A stretch of 64,000 bases of DNA from Carettochelys insculpta (taxonomy: Eukaryota; Chordata; Testudines; Carettochelyidae): contig NC_134144.1 in assembly GCF_033958435.1 (NCBI RefSeq), forward strand, positions 9,232,010 to 9,296,009. The letters run 5' to 3'. The position numbers and the translations under genes were made by a program. Within the stretch, counting starts at the first letter, position 1. Each line of letters opens with the position of its first letter. The notes beneath the pieces are model-generated. The model saw nothing but the letters and a program-made list of their open reading frames with translations. It ran no database searches and was not told the origin of the DNA. Of the stretch, positions 10,915 through 23,499 are shown in pieces.

Positions 10915-11415
10915 ACTGTAGTTTGTGGGGTTACTGATTTGTTCTTCTTCATTGATTTAGTTTTTAAATCAGTCTTAGAGATCTCCAGAGTTTGAAGAAG
11001 GCAGTAGGTCCTTTTGCTTTTGTTGTAAATCCAAATAAATGAAAAATGGTATTTTTAGGATGATTTTGTTATTGACATAATGCTATTTCCCCTCCAGAAA
11101 CCTCTCTCCTTGCCACTGAAAACTGGACATTCATTGTGCTGTGGCATTTATTGCGATGTCTTCAAGTGAAAAGAAGAAGTGTCAGAAATATAGTGGTAAA
11201 TTTAACTACTGTATGCAGCTCAGGTATACTTTTGACTATGGTAATGAAAAATACTGGGAGGGAGAGAATGCTTAGTGTTCAGATAATTCCCCGTTACCTT
11301 AAAAATGACACGTTTCAGTACAATTTAACATGACAAATATCCCAGTTTTGTGTATCTCACTATGTTATTTGGCTATAGTACCAATTTATAGCAGCAGAAA
11401 ATTTAGGCCAGCTAC
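10915..11415. other. Unassigned sequence
   Basis: AT-rich DNA between CR1 and an LTR-like repeat; nothing recognised. Confidence 0.45.
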
Positions 11416-12160
11416 ATTAAAATCAATAAAGCAGTGCAACATTTTTCAACAGAAGAAAGTTTGAACCTTTATTCTTAAATCCATGCCTGGTCAAGACCTT
11501 GCTAATATAAAGCAAAGATAAGCAGTGAGCAAGAGGCAGACCACGCTCACAGAACTGGGCAAGAACAAGTGTGATGTTGCAAAAACACTTATACCCCAGA
11601 GATAATAGGCACATGCAATAAACACATGCCAGAGGAATGGTAACAGAACGCTGCATTAGTTATTAGGAAGCATCTTGATACCAACACACCCTCCACAGAT
11701 AATAGGGACAAACTGACCCAGCTTCAGCATAGGATCTAGAATGACAGCATGATGGACAGTGATGTTTTGATCAAACCACCGTGTACAAGGTGGTACCTCA
11801 GTACATCAGAGGGGTGGCAGCCTGTTATATAACTTGTTCATACCTGTGTACAAAAGGTATCTTAAGGGGGCTGAGCTGAATCTTTTGTCAGGGGGCACAG
11901 ATTCTTAGCATCTTCACAAAATCTACCAGGTGTTATTTCTGTGCTTCATTTGGCAATACACCTGGCTTGGATTCCTTCATGTATTATCTGATTTTGTGGT
12001 CTTTGGGGTGAGGGAGGGTTTCTATTGGCATTTGCTGTGCTGGCTACCGGCGCAGAGTCCGTGAACATACAGGGGGAGCACACATGTGCAGCCCAGCTGT
12101 TATCTTTTGACAAATCAGGATATTTGTCAGGACACTACACCAGTGACTTCTGACTACGCA
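11416..12160 (-). repeat. LTR-like interspersed repeat, copy A
   Basis: About 745 bp, related in inverted orientation to 41510-42560. Matching blocks, read on the minus strand, include TGTAGTGTCCTGACA, CACAAAATCAGATAA, AATGAAGCACAG, TTGATCAAAACATCAC, CCCTATTATCTGTGGAG, CCTCTGGCATGTGTTTA, GTCTGCCTCTTGCTCAC and AGCAAGGTCTTGACCA. A GAATAAAGG stretch near the far end would suit an LTR polyadenylation signal. I see no coding region, primer-binding site or clear TG...CA ends, so a solo LTR is a guess; a large non-autonomous DNA element is the alternative. Confidence 0.5.
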
Positions 12161-12164
12161 CGCA

Positions 12165-13215
12165 AAAATTCCTTCCACATACATAATATCAGTGAATGTT
12201 GGTATCATTCAGTTTTCTTTGAATGCATTGACAATGTTTGCACACTGCTCCTGGGTATTCTTAACATACCCTCTTTCGGTAGATGTTCTAGCTGAGTACA
12301 ATGGGTCACACAAAGCAGCACTGAATAGCATTGCAGAATACAGCAATCTAATTTGGCTCAACAGTGAGATATGTTTAATGTTCTCTCTTATACTTGGATC
12401 TTAATCTCTCCCTTTTATCCGTGGTTCCCATTCACAGGGTTTACAAAAGGTTTGAAAGCCAAGCAAGATGAGGAGGAAACAGCAATGAGAATTCCCCGGA
12501 ACATTTTTTCTGATGATAGCTCTCTAAGCTCATGATTCAAGTCTAAGAACCCTGATGAAGCTCTGACCTGGCCTCATTGGTTCTACATTTGCTGGGGGAT
12601 GCTGCTTGCCCCTAAGACTCACTGTGACCCTCAATCCAGTCTACTGAGTCACTTCCACCAGAGGCCAGCAAGCGGTGAGGGGAGAACTCCCAATCTCTGT
12701 TGTCCTTTCAGGCTTAGTAGGAACAGTTGAGCCTCCTGTGCCGCTCCTGCCCCTCCCCACAACACCTCCTTCACCCTTACCTCAGGGCTCCCTTCCGTAC
12801 AGCGAGTTGGTGTTTCATTATCCAGCACTTCCTCTCCTCTAGCTCCTCCCTTGAGACTGACTGGAGAGAGAACTTTTAAACAGTAGGGGTGTGGCCTTAG
12901 AGTAAGGTGACCACATGAGCCTAATGGCCTCAACTGACTGCAGGTTAATTGGAGTCAGGTGTCCACATTAGCCTGATACACCCTTTGGTGTGGACTACTC
13001 ATGGAACAAAAAAACCGCTGATGAGTGGCCAGGACATCTGCCCTCTGCTACCTGACTGGCCTGGGTCAGTCACGGCACCAAAACTATGTCATAGCTTCAG
13101 GGTCTCCCTGGTCCTTCAAGGGTACTCACTTTAGGCTTTCGGCTCCCAGACATCACTTTTCATCGAGGGAGGTTCTGGTCTCAGTCCCTCTGCACTGGGG
13201 ATTTTAACACTATCC
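12165..13215. other. Unassigned; possible Gypsy-type LTR remnant
   Basis: No gene. The stretch 12640-13210 (for example GGTTAATTGGAGTCAGGTGT at about 12943 and GTGTGGCCTTAGAGTAAGG near 12888) resembles Gypsy-type LTRs of turtles in composition and phrase, but ends and a partner LTR are not seen. Confidence 0.3.
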
Positions 13216-15095
13216 AGCTGCTTGCCTTAGACTGGGATACCCCCAGCAAACCAGACCAATGCCTGCCTTTGCTGTCTCTGAGGGCTATGCCCCCCAGACT
13301 GTGCTCCTTCTAGTCAAGTCCTCAGTACAGGAGGGGACACATGAACTAAGAGGGGGCGACGTGACCTCTCTGTGTGACCCCACCACATAACTCCACTCTG
13401 CCTGCAGCCTGGGACCCTCACTCCACGGTCTTCCCCTCCCTTCCCCATCCCACATTGCCTGGGGAGAATGGAGGAGGTACGACAGCTGAAAGAGCTACTG
13501 GCAGTTCTACTCCTTCCCTGCTGCCCCTCCCAGCCCCAGCTCCTGCCCCTCCACTGAGCTGCTGTGCCTGTGTGAAGGGGTGGGGAGTGGGGCAGGCGGG
13601 TCTGCTCCTTTCCCCATCAGGAGGAGTGGCGTGTTTTTTGAATAAAAGGGAATAAATTATTCAAACTTACAGTACTGCAGTAATTAAGCACTTTTCCAGG
13701 CAGCGAGTAACCTTTCTAATTACACTAACGAGAGGCTATACAGTAATGTAAGTGCTATCACACGCCTGATGAATAGGACCTGCCATGGAGTCAGATGGTA
13801 TTGTGTAACTGTTACATTTTATGTAAATCCCAGTGCTCAGCTGAAAAAGAAATCCTTAAAAATAAATTATTATTCCATTCAAAACATCATTATTAAAAGA
13901 CCTGCCATTTAAATGGACCCAGCACAACAGAAAGAGTGAGACAAGGATTGATTCACAAATATGAAGTCTCGGCCGGTACAGATGAAAGGAAAATAAGAAT
14001 TGGGTCCTTGAACAACCTTAATAGGAAGAATTTCTTCTGTTCTCAAACTGTGTCTTTACTGAGTTTTTGGGAGTGAAGTTACAGATCGACAACGTGTGGT
14101 GATGGCCGTGCAACATGGTGGGGGAGCAGTGCACACACAGTCCTCGGCATAAGGGTGAGGCTACACTTGCATGCAACCTACGTCTAATTTTGAGGGTTTA
14201 CCTGAGATTTAACCATCATTAAGAGAGCCTGCATAAGGCCTCTGCTGGATTTAATTTCACCTTATGGATTCCATCCCACTTCCATTAAAGACCAAGGGAA
14301 CATTTCCATTGTTACTTAAATATCAATCATTTGTTAAACATATCTATTCCTGCATAACTGAAAGCCTCTGCAAGGCTGAATCCCCTCTGTACAAACACAT
14401 AGCAAACGCAGCCATGGTTTATTAAGCCTGACCTCTAGCTGTACTCCTCCTCTCAGATCTCAACCTAATGCTACACTCAGTTCAGGCATTAATGGAATAA
14501 TTTTTCCTAGATGACCCATGAAACAGGGACACTAAAGAGTTCACATTTACCCATTCCCTTGTTCTCATTCTGTGATACAGCACCATTAGTATGATTATTA
14601 GTCATTGACTAGGTGCAGTGTACACAAATTTCAAAATGCAGCAGCATGGTGGGGCTGTGGCCCCCTTGTGAGGAGAATGGAGCAAAAACTGATTAGGACT
14701 AAAAATCAGACATCCCTTATGTAACCTCTGGAACCCCCATTAACTTATAGAGAAAAGCCGTTTACACTGCACATGCTTTCAAAATTTCTTGTGAGGGATT
14801 TTATTAGTTCAAGCTATAGTTTTCATTATAAATCTCTCAAGGCAGAGGGATGTCTCAGAGCATGAGAAATTTGTAAAGTGTGACCCCACTCGTACAGCTG
14901 ACAGGGCCCTAACTATAGCAACCCATCTACAACAGGGAAGGTAGATTAATTTGCCACATAAATTGCTCCTAGTAAAACCAAAACCCCCAAAGAAATTTAA
15001 ATGAGTGTCATAGATGTCTCTTCTTGCATTAGTATAATTTTGACCATTTGATATGATAGTGGATAAGCTCAGTGGCATTTACTGTAAACCAGGGG
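13216..15095. other. Unassigned sequence
   Basis: About 1.9 kb with no recognised gene or repeat. A phrase GAGGCTACACTTGCATG near 14157 hints at a Harbinger-type end but has no partner. Confidence 0.4.
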
Positions 15096-16403
15096 TTCCA
15101 GAGTGGCACACAAACCAATTTTCCTCTGCACACAATACAGGATACCTGTGAGATTCACTTCCTGGACACTGCTGTGCAGATAAGCGACGGTCACATAAAT
15201 ACCATCCTATACTGAAAACCCACGGACCGCTATGTTTATCTACACACCTCCAGCTTCCATCCAGGGCATACTACACGATCCGTTGTTTACAGCCAGGTGC
15301 TAAGGTACAACCGTATTTGCTCTGATCCATCAGACAAACATCTACAAGACCTTTACCAAGCTTTCCTCAAACTACAATACCCACCTACGGAAGTGAGGGA
15401 ACAGATTGACAGAGCCAGGTGGGTGCCCAGAAGCCACCTGCCAGAAGGCAGGCCTCACAAGGAAAACAAGAGAACACCACTGACCATCACATACAGCCCC
15501 CACTTAAGGCCTCTCCAATGCATCATCAGTGATCTGCAACCCATCCTGAACAATGATCTTTCACTCTCGCAGAGCTTGGGAGGCAGGCCTGTCCTCGCCT
15601 ATAGACAGCCTGCCAACCTTAAACAAATCCTCACCAGCCACTACAAATCACAAACCAGTGGCTCTAGGCCTGGAACCAGCCCCTGCAATGGTCCTCACTG
15701 CCAACTCTGCTCACATATCTACACCAGTGACATCATCACAAGACCTAACATCAACCATACCATCAGGGGCTCCTTTACCTGCACATCTACTAATTTAATA
15801 TATGTCATCATATGCCAACAATGCCCCACTGCAATTTAAATTGACCAGACTGGACAGTCTCTCCATAAAAGAATAAATGGACATAAATCAGACCTCAGGA
15901 ACGGTAATGTACAGAAGCCTGTGGAGGAACACTTCAATCACCCTGGACACTCAGTAGCAGATTTAAGGGTGTCCTGAAACAAAAAAAAAATCAAAAATTA
16001 AATGGAGAGAGAAATCTCTGAGCTGCAATTTATTTGCAAAGTTGACTCCATTAACCAAGGATTAAACAGAGACTGGGAGTGGCTCACAGCTTACAGAAAC
16101 AGCTTCTCTGCCCTGGGTGTTAATATCTCCTCATTAGACTCCGACAATGGCTTGTATCCCCCTGTCTGATCTGACTTGTTTTTATCTCTTTTGATACATA
16201 CTATTGATAATGGGCCATTTCCACCTTGCTGAATAGACCTTTTCAGCTCTGGCCCTCCCTTTTTGTGGGACCCCACTTTTTAAATACCCCTCTGAAACCA
16301 CCTCCCCACTCATGTATCTGATGAATCAGGTCTTTGCCTACAAAAGCTTATGCTCCAAAATATCTGTTAGTCTATAAGGTGCCACAGGACTTCTTGTTGT
16401 TCT
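15096..16403 (+). pseudogene. Penelope-like element: RT tail, GIY-YIG endonuclease, 3' end
   Basis: A 5'-truncated Penelope-like retroelement, whose family encodes a telomerase-related reverse transcriptase joined to a GIY-YIG endonuclease. The frame starting near 15120 reads 'HFLDTAVQ' (RT end), 'KPTDRYVYLHTSSFHPGHT', 'LRYNRICSDPSDKHLQDLYQ' and 'AFLKLQYPPTEVREQIDRAR'; then 'SQSLGGRPVLAYRQPANLK', a CxxC-rich linker ('CNGPHCQLC'), and the endonuclease 'LIYVIICQQC' with the IYV at 15798-15806. The second half of the signature, YIG, is destroyed: TAA at 15837-15839 replaces the Tyr and the Gly reads Asp. 'KRINGHKSDLRNG' and 'PVEEHFNHPGHSV' keep later conserved residues. A TGA at 15213-15215 is another break. 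The 3' end (16270-16403) includes a hammerhead-like motif and stops without the usual terminal extension. Confidence 0.88.
16318..16355 (+). ncRNA. Hammerhead-like motif in Penelope end (decayed)
   Basis: CTGATGA at 16318-16324 is intact, stem II is weakened (ATCAGG against CCTAC), and the invariant GAAA reads AAAA. GC-TTAT-GC-TC follows. Expected inactive. Confidence 0.6.
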
Positions 16404-18860
16404 CAAGACAGGAGCTGTCATGTACGAGGCAGGGAAGGGGTTAATCTCTTCCTGAGGTAACATGTGCCCAGGTGAGCCAATGGGAGTGGAGTGACATGTT
16501 TGAACTGAGAACAATTGCAATTTAAGGGGTCTTTTGTCTGCTGGGGAGGCAGAGAGAGGACAGAGGGAGAAGGATGTCTCCTAGGCAACTGAAATGAATC
16601 CCATTAATATCCTGGCTGTCTCAAAATCAGCCATAGAGGTGTAAGTAAAAGGAAAATGTATTAGTTAGATGCAATCAGGGTATGGTTATTTTGAATTTGG
16701 TTGGACTGGCTATCTTGCTTTCTTGTTGCCTTGTTTTGTTGTTCTGCTGCTTTGTTTTGTTGCTGTTGTTGCTTTGACTTGGAGGTCAAAAGGTTAAATG
16801 TCAGCACTGCCTCAGAAAGGTTGCTGCCCTGTGCTAGAAATAATAATTACTACAGTATTTCTGCAACTACAGTACCTCCTGCAGAAAAAGAATTTTTGCT
16901 TTCACATTTTAATCTGAAAACTTGCAAGTTACTTGTCTGATCTAGTATTTTGGGTTTTATTTGAAAAAAGATCAGCATTAAAATAAAAACATTCCTTTTG
17001 AGACCAGTGAGTCAGCGAGACATTTTGAGCTGGTGTCAGCACTGTGGAAAGTTTTGGCTCACAGTTGCCCTCTGTTAATTGACTCATCCATTAAACTATA
17101 GAATTAAAGTGATGACTAATAAAAAGTTGGTTTTGCATACAAATTTATTCTGATAGTGCAGAAGAATAAGCTGGTGACATGATCACTTATATGTGCCAAA
17201 AACATAGCCATAATAAATCCTCAGTTTTCAGAAAATTTTGTTTTGCTACTAATGTATTTCTACTTGTGATATCGGACCCAATTTTGACATTGTTTGAAAT
17301 TATTTAAGATGTAATATCAGTGCGATAAAGTGACTTTAGTATGCTTGTTAGACAACCTGGTCTTTTTATTCAAATAATAAGTTTGAAAACTTAAGTTCCG
17401 CCCCTCATTAGCCAAGGAAATTACTTGTCCTAATTTTCATCTATACATATTCAACAGCCACATGCCTCACTCAAAAGTTCACAGAGATATATCAAAATCA
17501 GCTCTATGTAGTGTATTTGCCCTCTATCAGTCTCCTACAGCGTTAAGTGGATTTCCCCCTACCTCATAGGGGAAATCTTGTCACTCTGGGCAAGCTTGCA
17601 CCTGCCCACGTTCTCTGTCCCCAATAGGACCAGTCTCCAACAGGCAACTTTCTTAGGTCTGCCACACAAACTGCAAATTCCCTGTTGCATCACGCCTTTT
17701 AAAGTTTGTCCAGAGAATACTGACGCACCAAGTTGGTGTTAGAGTACATTAACTGTTTGGACTTCAGGGTCATTCATCCAATCAGAGGTTAGAGAACATA
17801 TTCACACATACGGCAGCTCGTACTCCACAAAGCTCCATTATAAGTTTTCTTTTTTTCAGCATAGCTCAGAGGCAACCTATTGTATAGATGCCAGTACAGA
17901 CAGGATCCATCTTCCAGAGACACAATGAACGTGTACGGACAATGACAGATTGCTCCTGGCCAACTGGAGTGAGATGGCGGCCTGGAAAAATGGTGCCCCC
18001 AAACCTGATATCACTCCAGAAGGAGTTCCATAGAGGCAGCGGGGCCAGCACGCAGAAGGGGTGTGGAGGGGACCCCAGCTGGGCTGGCGCAAAGTCCCAG
18101 AAACCTTTTATCCACCTCCATGTCTGAACAAAACCAAGGCATACAGCACAATGTTGCCAGTGTTTGCTGGCAGAATTGTAATAACGTACCACATTACGTT
18201 TAACAGCATCACTATCTTTGGCATGGAATGGATGCACTGCCATGAAAAAGGAGCATATTTATTATGCCTAATATTTTATATTCCAGATTGTCGCCTTGGG
18301 CCTGATCCCATGATCACTAGTGTCAATGGAAAGACTCTTGTTGACCTTACTAGGCTTTCAAGGAGTCCTTTTTTTAATTTGAGCTCACCTCACCTATGAC
18401 TAAATTAAAGCTCTTCACAAGAATGTCTCTGGTTATTATGAGTGCTACTGTGTATGCATGGCACACACCAGATTAAAGTTGAGTTATGTCTCATCAGACA
18501 AAGGTCACCAATGGTCACTTTCTTTCTCCACATTGCCCTTATGCAATGTGCTACATGACTGCTAACAATACCTACAGCTATGTTTGGAATGGATGATACG
18601 AGATAACCTGACCAGGGTTCTTTGCAAGAAATAAACCATCCAATTAGTCCTTTACATGTATACTAGAACACATTTAATCCGTAATATTCTCCTTTTTTAT
18701 TTGCAATTCAACCTGTCTTTAAGGAGGTCATCGAAGCGGGGATCGGAGAAAATACACAGCTCACTACTATTAACTATGACCAAAGCATTTGTTGGAAAGT
18801 GTCACAAAAATGATTGTCAATCATATTGAACAAAAATCAATTTTGCAGACAGAAAACAGG
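16404..18860. other. Unassigned; possible LTR remnant at the left
   Basis: The first 500 bp (GGGGTTAATCTCTTCCTGAG near 16438, then a T/G-rich run at 16720-16780) resembles LTR-type repeats of turtles, without confirmable ends. The rest, about 16.9-18.86 kb, shows nothing that I recognise. The small frames on both strands near 17.9-18.4 kb have no family resemblance. Confidence 0.35.
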
Positions 18861-18861
18861 T

Positions 18862-19875
18862 ACAGTCATAGACTCATATACCTAGAGGTAACCTCGAAAG
18901 GTAACCTAATCCAGTGCCCTGCATGCACGACAGGACAAAGCACCATTTAGATCACTGCAACAGGTGTTTGTTTAACCTGCTCTGAAAAATCTGCAATGAT
19001 GGAGGTTTCACAATCTCCCTAAGCAATTTATTCCAGCGATTAACCGGTTTGACAGTTAGGATGTAGACCAGCCTAAATCTATCTTGATGCTATTTAAGCT
19101 CATTGCTTCTTCTCTTATCATCAGAGGTTAAGGAGTACAATTTTTCTCCTTTCTCCTTGTAACTAGCTTTAGATACTTGAAAGCTGTCATCACATCCCTC
19201 TCAATCTCTGGTTTTCCAGACTAAACAAACACAATTCTTTCAGTCCTCAATTATATGTCATATTTTCTAGACCTTTACTCAGCTTTGTTGCCCTTCTCTA
19301 GATTATTTTCCTGTTTGTCCACTTCTTTCCCAAAACACAGTGCCAAGAACCAGACACAATACTCTAGTTGAGGCCTGACAGGCAATAGTGCCACACAGTT
19401 GACACATATTTGGCTTTCTGCAGTCCTACTTCTGAGAAAGTCACTTCCCATTCTGTATGCGTGAAACTGATTTTTCCTTCCTAAGTGGAGAACTTTGCAT
19501 TTGTCCTTATTGAATTTCATGCTATTTGCCTCAGACCATTTCTTTGTCCTGAACATTTTGAATTATAATCCTATCCTCCAAAGTACTTGAAACCCCTTCC
19601 AACTTATTATCATAGGCAAAGTTTGTAAATGTTATTCCTATGCCATTATTTAAATCATTGACGAGACTATTGAACAAAACTGATCCTTGCGGAACCACAT
19701 TTGTTATGTCCTTCCAGCATGACCATGAACCATTGATAATGACTCTCTGGGAATGGTTATCTAACCAAATAGGCATCCATGTTACAGTAGCTCCATCTAG
19801 GTTATATTTTCCTCAGTTTTTAATTAGGTCATATGACAATGTATAAAACGCCTTACTAGTAGCTAGATATACATC
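18862..19875 (-). pseudogene. CR1 LINE 3' half, minus strand (broken)
   Basis: Reading on the minus strand, 'VVPQGSVLFNSLVNDLNNG' and 'NFAYDNKL' (19600-19700) match the CR1 RT; the catalytic FADD reads FAYD, so the first catalytic Asp is lost. 'MKFNKDKCKVLHLGRKNQF' (19460-19530) and 'PQLEYCVWF' (19345-19380) follow. The 3' end lies at 18862-18900, where TCATAGACTCATATACC begins the terminal repeat and TCGAAAGGTAACCTAATCC matches the CR1 tail. Several frameshifts are present. The 5' part beyond 19875 is missing. Confidence 0.87.
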
Positions 19876-19999
19876 TACCACTGCTCACGGTTCCTGGATT
19901 CCCCACCAACCATGATTCCTTGCTCCCTCACCAGCTGCTTGTTCGCTACTTGACTAAGAGTCACTTCTGGCTGCCACCTGCCTTCCTGCTGTGATCTCT

Positions 20000-20248
20000 G
20001 CACTAGTCTAAGAAAGTCAACTGCAGATATGTAGTTCTAGCTATGCCAACTGTGTAGCTAAAATCACCATATCTGCACTCAGCCAACTTGTCTGTCTATA
20101 CAGGGGAAGGTCGGCAAGAGAGTTTCTCCCATTGACATCCCTATTCCTTGCATCTCACAAGGAGTACAAGGATCGACTGCGACCCCTGAGAGGTCAATTT
20201 TGCACATCCCTGAGCGAGTCAATCTTCCATGGTAGTGTAGATGTAGCC
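20000..20248 (+). mobile_element. Harbinger-type non-autonomous element, left end unclear
   Basis: Right end GTGTAGATGTAGCC at 20235-20248 is followed by TTA, a typical Harbinger target triplet. The interior (GTGTAGCTAAAATC, GGTCGGCAAGAG) resembles the element at 26504-26787. The left terminus is not readable, so the start is approximate. Confidence 0.6.
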
Positions 20249-20251
20249 TTA

Positions 20252-22210
20252 GAAATTTTCAGCTATAACCAGCCTGGGCTGCCTGAGTACCACCACCAAC
20301 GATTTTAGCTCTGACTGAGCATTTAAAATAACAAAGAGTCTCCTAATGAACCTTATTTAGCTCTTCCTTTGAACACTGGGGAGAGGCAGTTTAAATCAGT
20401 TCCCAGGGAGAGTCCATACTTCCTGGCTGGGACATCTTTCCACCCCTTTAATTTTCACAGGGGCTGTGGAATTTGAGCCACTGACTTATCCAGGTCCTTT
20501 CAAGCCAGGGGAGAGGGTCAGATCTAAGGCAGGAGCAGCATGGCCATGGGTGAAGAGGCATTTGGGACAGGGTAAGCACAGCTGACTTCTTTGTATTCAC
20601 ACAATGATGAATGGAACACTGAAACAGGCATTCCACTCCCTTTGCATTCAGTACGGTCTCCCAGGAGGTAGATGTTCCCTGGCGTAACAGGTTTGTTTAC
20701 TGCCTTGCTTCTGTGGTTTGACATGATGATGCCCTTTTTCAAAGGAGCAAATGTGTCAAAACCTTTGACAACAGGTAACTTAATTGCCCCCCCCCCAAGG
20801 TAATTTGAAATCAAGTGAGAGAAAAATCAGGGCAGAGGTGTGAAACGGAGACTATATGTAGATGCAATGGGAAAATGTTATTATGGTAATGTAATCAAAA
20901 CTCATGTGTATGCAGATAACGTGCCTGTTACCGGGTATCAAACCAAGATTAAAAGAGCAGAAGTGACACTCTAATCCCAGAAGCGTAGGGTAAAACAAAA
21001 ATAACGCTCTTAGAGAGGACATAGGCAAACAGAATGGAAATGTTGCCATATCTTGAGACAAGTGCTCAGAGGAGGAAAGGTCACCCCTCGGCACTGCTAA
21101 ACAAATGAGATTTTTCTAAACCCCTTTTGCCTTGAAATGAACAAACAAGGCCTATTTCTAGAAGCCGGCAGATCTATTCAGGGTTTGAGTAAAGTCTCAC
21201 TGAAATTGAAGGGAGGCTTCCATGAAGTGCAGGCCTAAAGGGAGTGCAATGAAAGTTATTTGTCTGTTTTGTAGCAGTGTATGTAGCCCTAAGATTTCCC
21301 ACTGGTTGAAGACTGCTGCTTTTTGTTTGTAAAGTAGTTCTTAATTAGCAGTACGCCTAAAACTTGGGAACTCTATGCCTGTATAAGTGGGATCTTGTTT
21401 GGTTTTTGACTCTGATGTCTGAGCAGCGTTAAAACCACTTTTTTTTTGTTTGATTTTCTTTTTTGGTTTAAAAAAAAAAAAAAAAAGAAGAGCCAGTACT
21501 CAGCTGGCTTCCTTCCTCCCTCCCCAGCCAATCCTGTGGGTGGGGCTGTTGAGGTGCCAGTACTCAGTACTGGCAAGTACCAGCACAAGAAAAGCACTGA
21601 TTAAAATGCTGTCCTCATGTCTGGGGCCTCCGACACATTCCTGGTGGTACAGACACTACTGCTAATAAATATCCCCTCTTAGGGTTTGGGGCTCCAGAGT
21701 CCAGCCTTCTGTGCCCCAAGATCAGTGTCAACATCCCTACTCCCCAAGTCTCCCTGTTATTTAAACCTACCCTCTAGAGAGATCTGCCCACATGGGCCTT
21801 CTGATTTGCAGATCATGACAGAGCAAGTAATGCACCTACTGCAAAGGCCTTTCTGAATCACACACTTAACTCATAGTTACAGCACACGTGATATGCAGAT
21901 TTATAGAAAAATAACAGAAACCTACCGACCAGAATCTCCCTCCGTTTCCTCACCCTTCCTAGGTCCTGCTTGGTTTTAATCAGTCTTCAGGGAGTCAGGA
22001 GCCTTGTAGAATCGCCCTTCTTCCTACCCAGCTCCTCCCCTCAGTTAGCTCTTGTGACTTGCTTATGTGGGGCACCCCCTGAGCCACCCTCTGGGCAGAG
22101 TGTTGTGCAGGAAAGATGCTGCCTACCCTTTCTGCTCTGGCATTGCCAGAGTGGGTGTCTCCTGCTAACTGGAGTACAAGAGTGGGCAGCAGGATGGCAA
22201 GGCCATTCAG
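20252..22210. other. Unassigned; short A/T-flanked repeat-like patch
   Basis: No gene recognised. At about 21450-21600 a poly-A/poly-T tract adjoins AAGAGCCAGTACTCAGC and later GTGCCAGTACTCAGTACTGG; this looks like a turtle interspersed repeat, but I cannot name it. The remainder is unassigned. Confidence 0.35.
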
Positions 22211-22214
22211 GGCC

Positions 22215-22400
22215 ACAGAATCTCCCAGAATAGTTCCCCAAGTATATCTCAAATCCAGTCTTGATTTGAAACTTGCCAGTGACGGAGAATTCACATTCAC
22301 TGTTGAATTTTCTTTCCAGTGACTGATTACCACAAGTGATATGCAAACTCACCCTTTATTTCTAGTCTGCAAGAGGGTAACAACCGGGGGAGTTGACGAG
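22215..22400 (-). mobile_element. CR1/L3-type LINE 3' fragment
   Basis: Plus-strand phrases CAGTCTTGATTTGAAACTTG and GCCAGTGACGGAGAATTCAC match the minus strand of the CR1/L3 3' region, which is usually ...AGACTTGAA...GACAGAGAATCCACC. It is short, so subfamily and borders are uncertain. Confidence 0.5.
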
Positions 22401-22454
22401 AATGGTTTTGGGGATGGGTGGGGGGAGGAGAAAAGTGCAGGAAAAGGCTCCAGC

Positions 22455-22562
22455 CTTTTACTGTATAGCCCCAGTTCAGCAAGGTGCTTAGTTATGTGCA
22501 TAACTTTACGGCTGCAAGTTACACACATACTTGAGTACCTTGATGAATTGTGGCCCGCTGTT
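22455..22562. repeat. Possible hAT-type MITE fragment
   Basis: GTGCTTAGTTATGTGCATAA and ATACTTGAGTACCTTGATGA resemble the arms of a palindromic turtle hAT-type element that contains 'GCACGTGCTTAACTTTA'. Only part is present, and no terminal repeat is seen. Confidence 0.35.
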
Positions 22563-22933
22563 TTTTAAAGAGTTGGGCCCTCGCGCTACAGTAGACAACT
22601 TCCAGCTGTTCAATGGTTTTGCTTAAAAGATTTTGCCGTGAGCCTTGTCGGGCTGAGGTTGTCTTTTATTTTAAAAGTTTCAACAAACTCTTGCCTTGAG
22701 GCTTTCTTTGGAAACATTTAAATATAAAGGAGAAGGAAAGACTGGGCAGTGGTTGGTCCTGGATGGCTCTTTTCAACCCTCTGTCTGGAGAGGGGGGACC
22801 TTTCCAAAAGAGGCAGCATTTAATCTATTACTGCTGGGAGCGGGGCGTGTTTATTCCACGTTTACATTACTAAAGGGAAATGCATCTTATGTGAGTAGCT
22901 GTACTTCAGGCAGCAAGCCCTGACATACATATA

Positions 22934-23498
22934 CGAGTTCAACCTCCCTGCTCTTGCACCCTTGGGGCCTGAGTGGATTTTGCCAGACAGGGGAAGTCAA
23001 TCCCCTGCTGGGCTCTGGCCCTGCTCAGGCTCTCCTCCCAGACACTGGCTCATGCTCCCTAGTCCTGCCCCTTCCCCAGGCCACGGCTCCCTGGCCCCAA
23101 TGCAGTCTGCCGCCTCCCAGCCCTGCTGCAGGACGCCGCTTCCCAGCCTCAGCTGTGGTCTGCTGCTCCCCATCCCCACCGTGGGAATCAGTTCTGCAGC
23201 CCCAACTGCAGCTCCCTGACCCCACCACAAGCCACTGAGCCCCCAGTCCTGGCTTTGGTCTGCCACTCCCCAGCCCCACTGCAGAACTCCTCTGTCCAGT
23301 CCTGCCATAGCTGGAGATTGGCAGACCCTGGACGACACCAGAGGGCAGCAGACTGTGGCAGGGCCAGGAAGCTGCAGCCAGACACTGCCATCCCCCTGTC
23401 TCGTAGCCCCCAACTCTCAGGGATCCGTGGCTCTCTGGTCCAGCAACATTCATGGTTGTGCCAAACCAGAAACTCACGAATTTTGGCAGTTCAAGCTG
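22934..23498. mobile_element. Tigger-like non-autonomous element with GC-rich core
   Basis: The left end CGAGTTCAACCTCCC and the right end GGCAGTTCAAGCTG are degraded inverted repeats of the CAGGTTGAACCTCCCT type used by Tigger-family (Tc1/mariner) elements. TA precedes the left end and TG (probably old TA) follows the right. The core is rich in CCCAGCCCCTGC-like runs, is unlike the AT-rich surroundings, and shares sequence with 24955-25140. Confidence 0.6.
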
Positions 23499-23499
23499 T

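Noticed and set aside
15297..15839. 180-codon open frame as a possible host gene
   Set aside because: It is the Penelope-like linker and endonuclease; the ATG is internal, and homologous sequence continues upstream past a stop and downstream past another.
22960..23420. GC-rich stretch as a CpG-island promoter
   Set aside because: It is rich in C and G but poor in CpG, lies between Tigger-like ends, and is repeated at 24955-25140.
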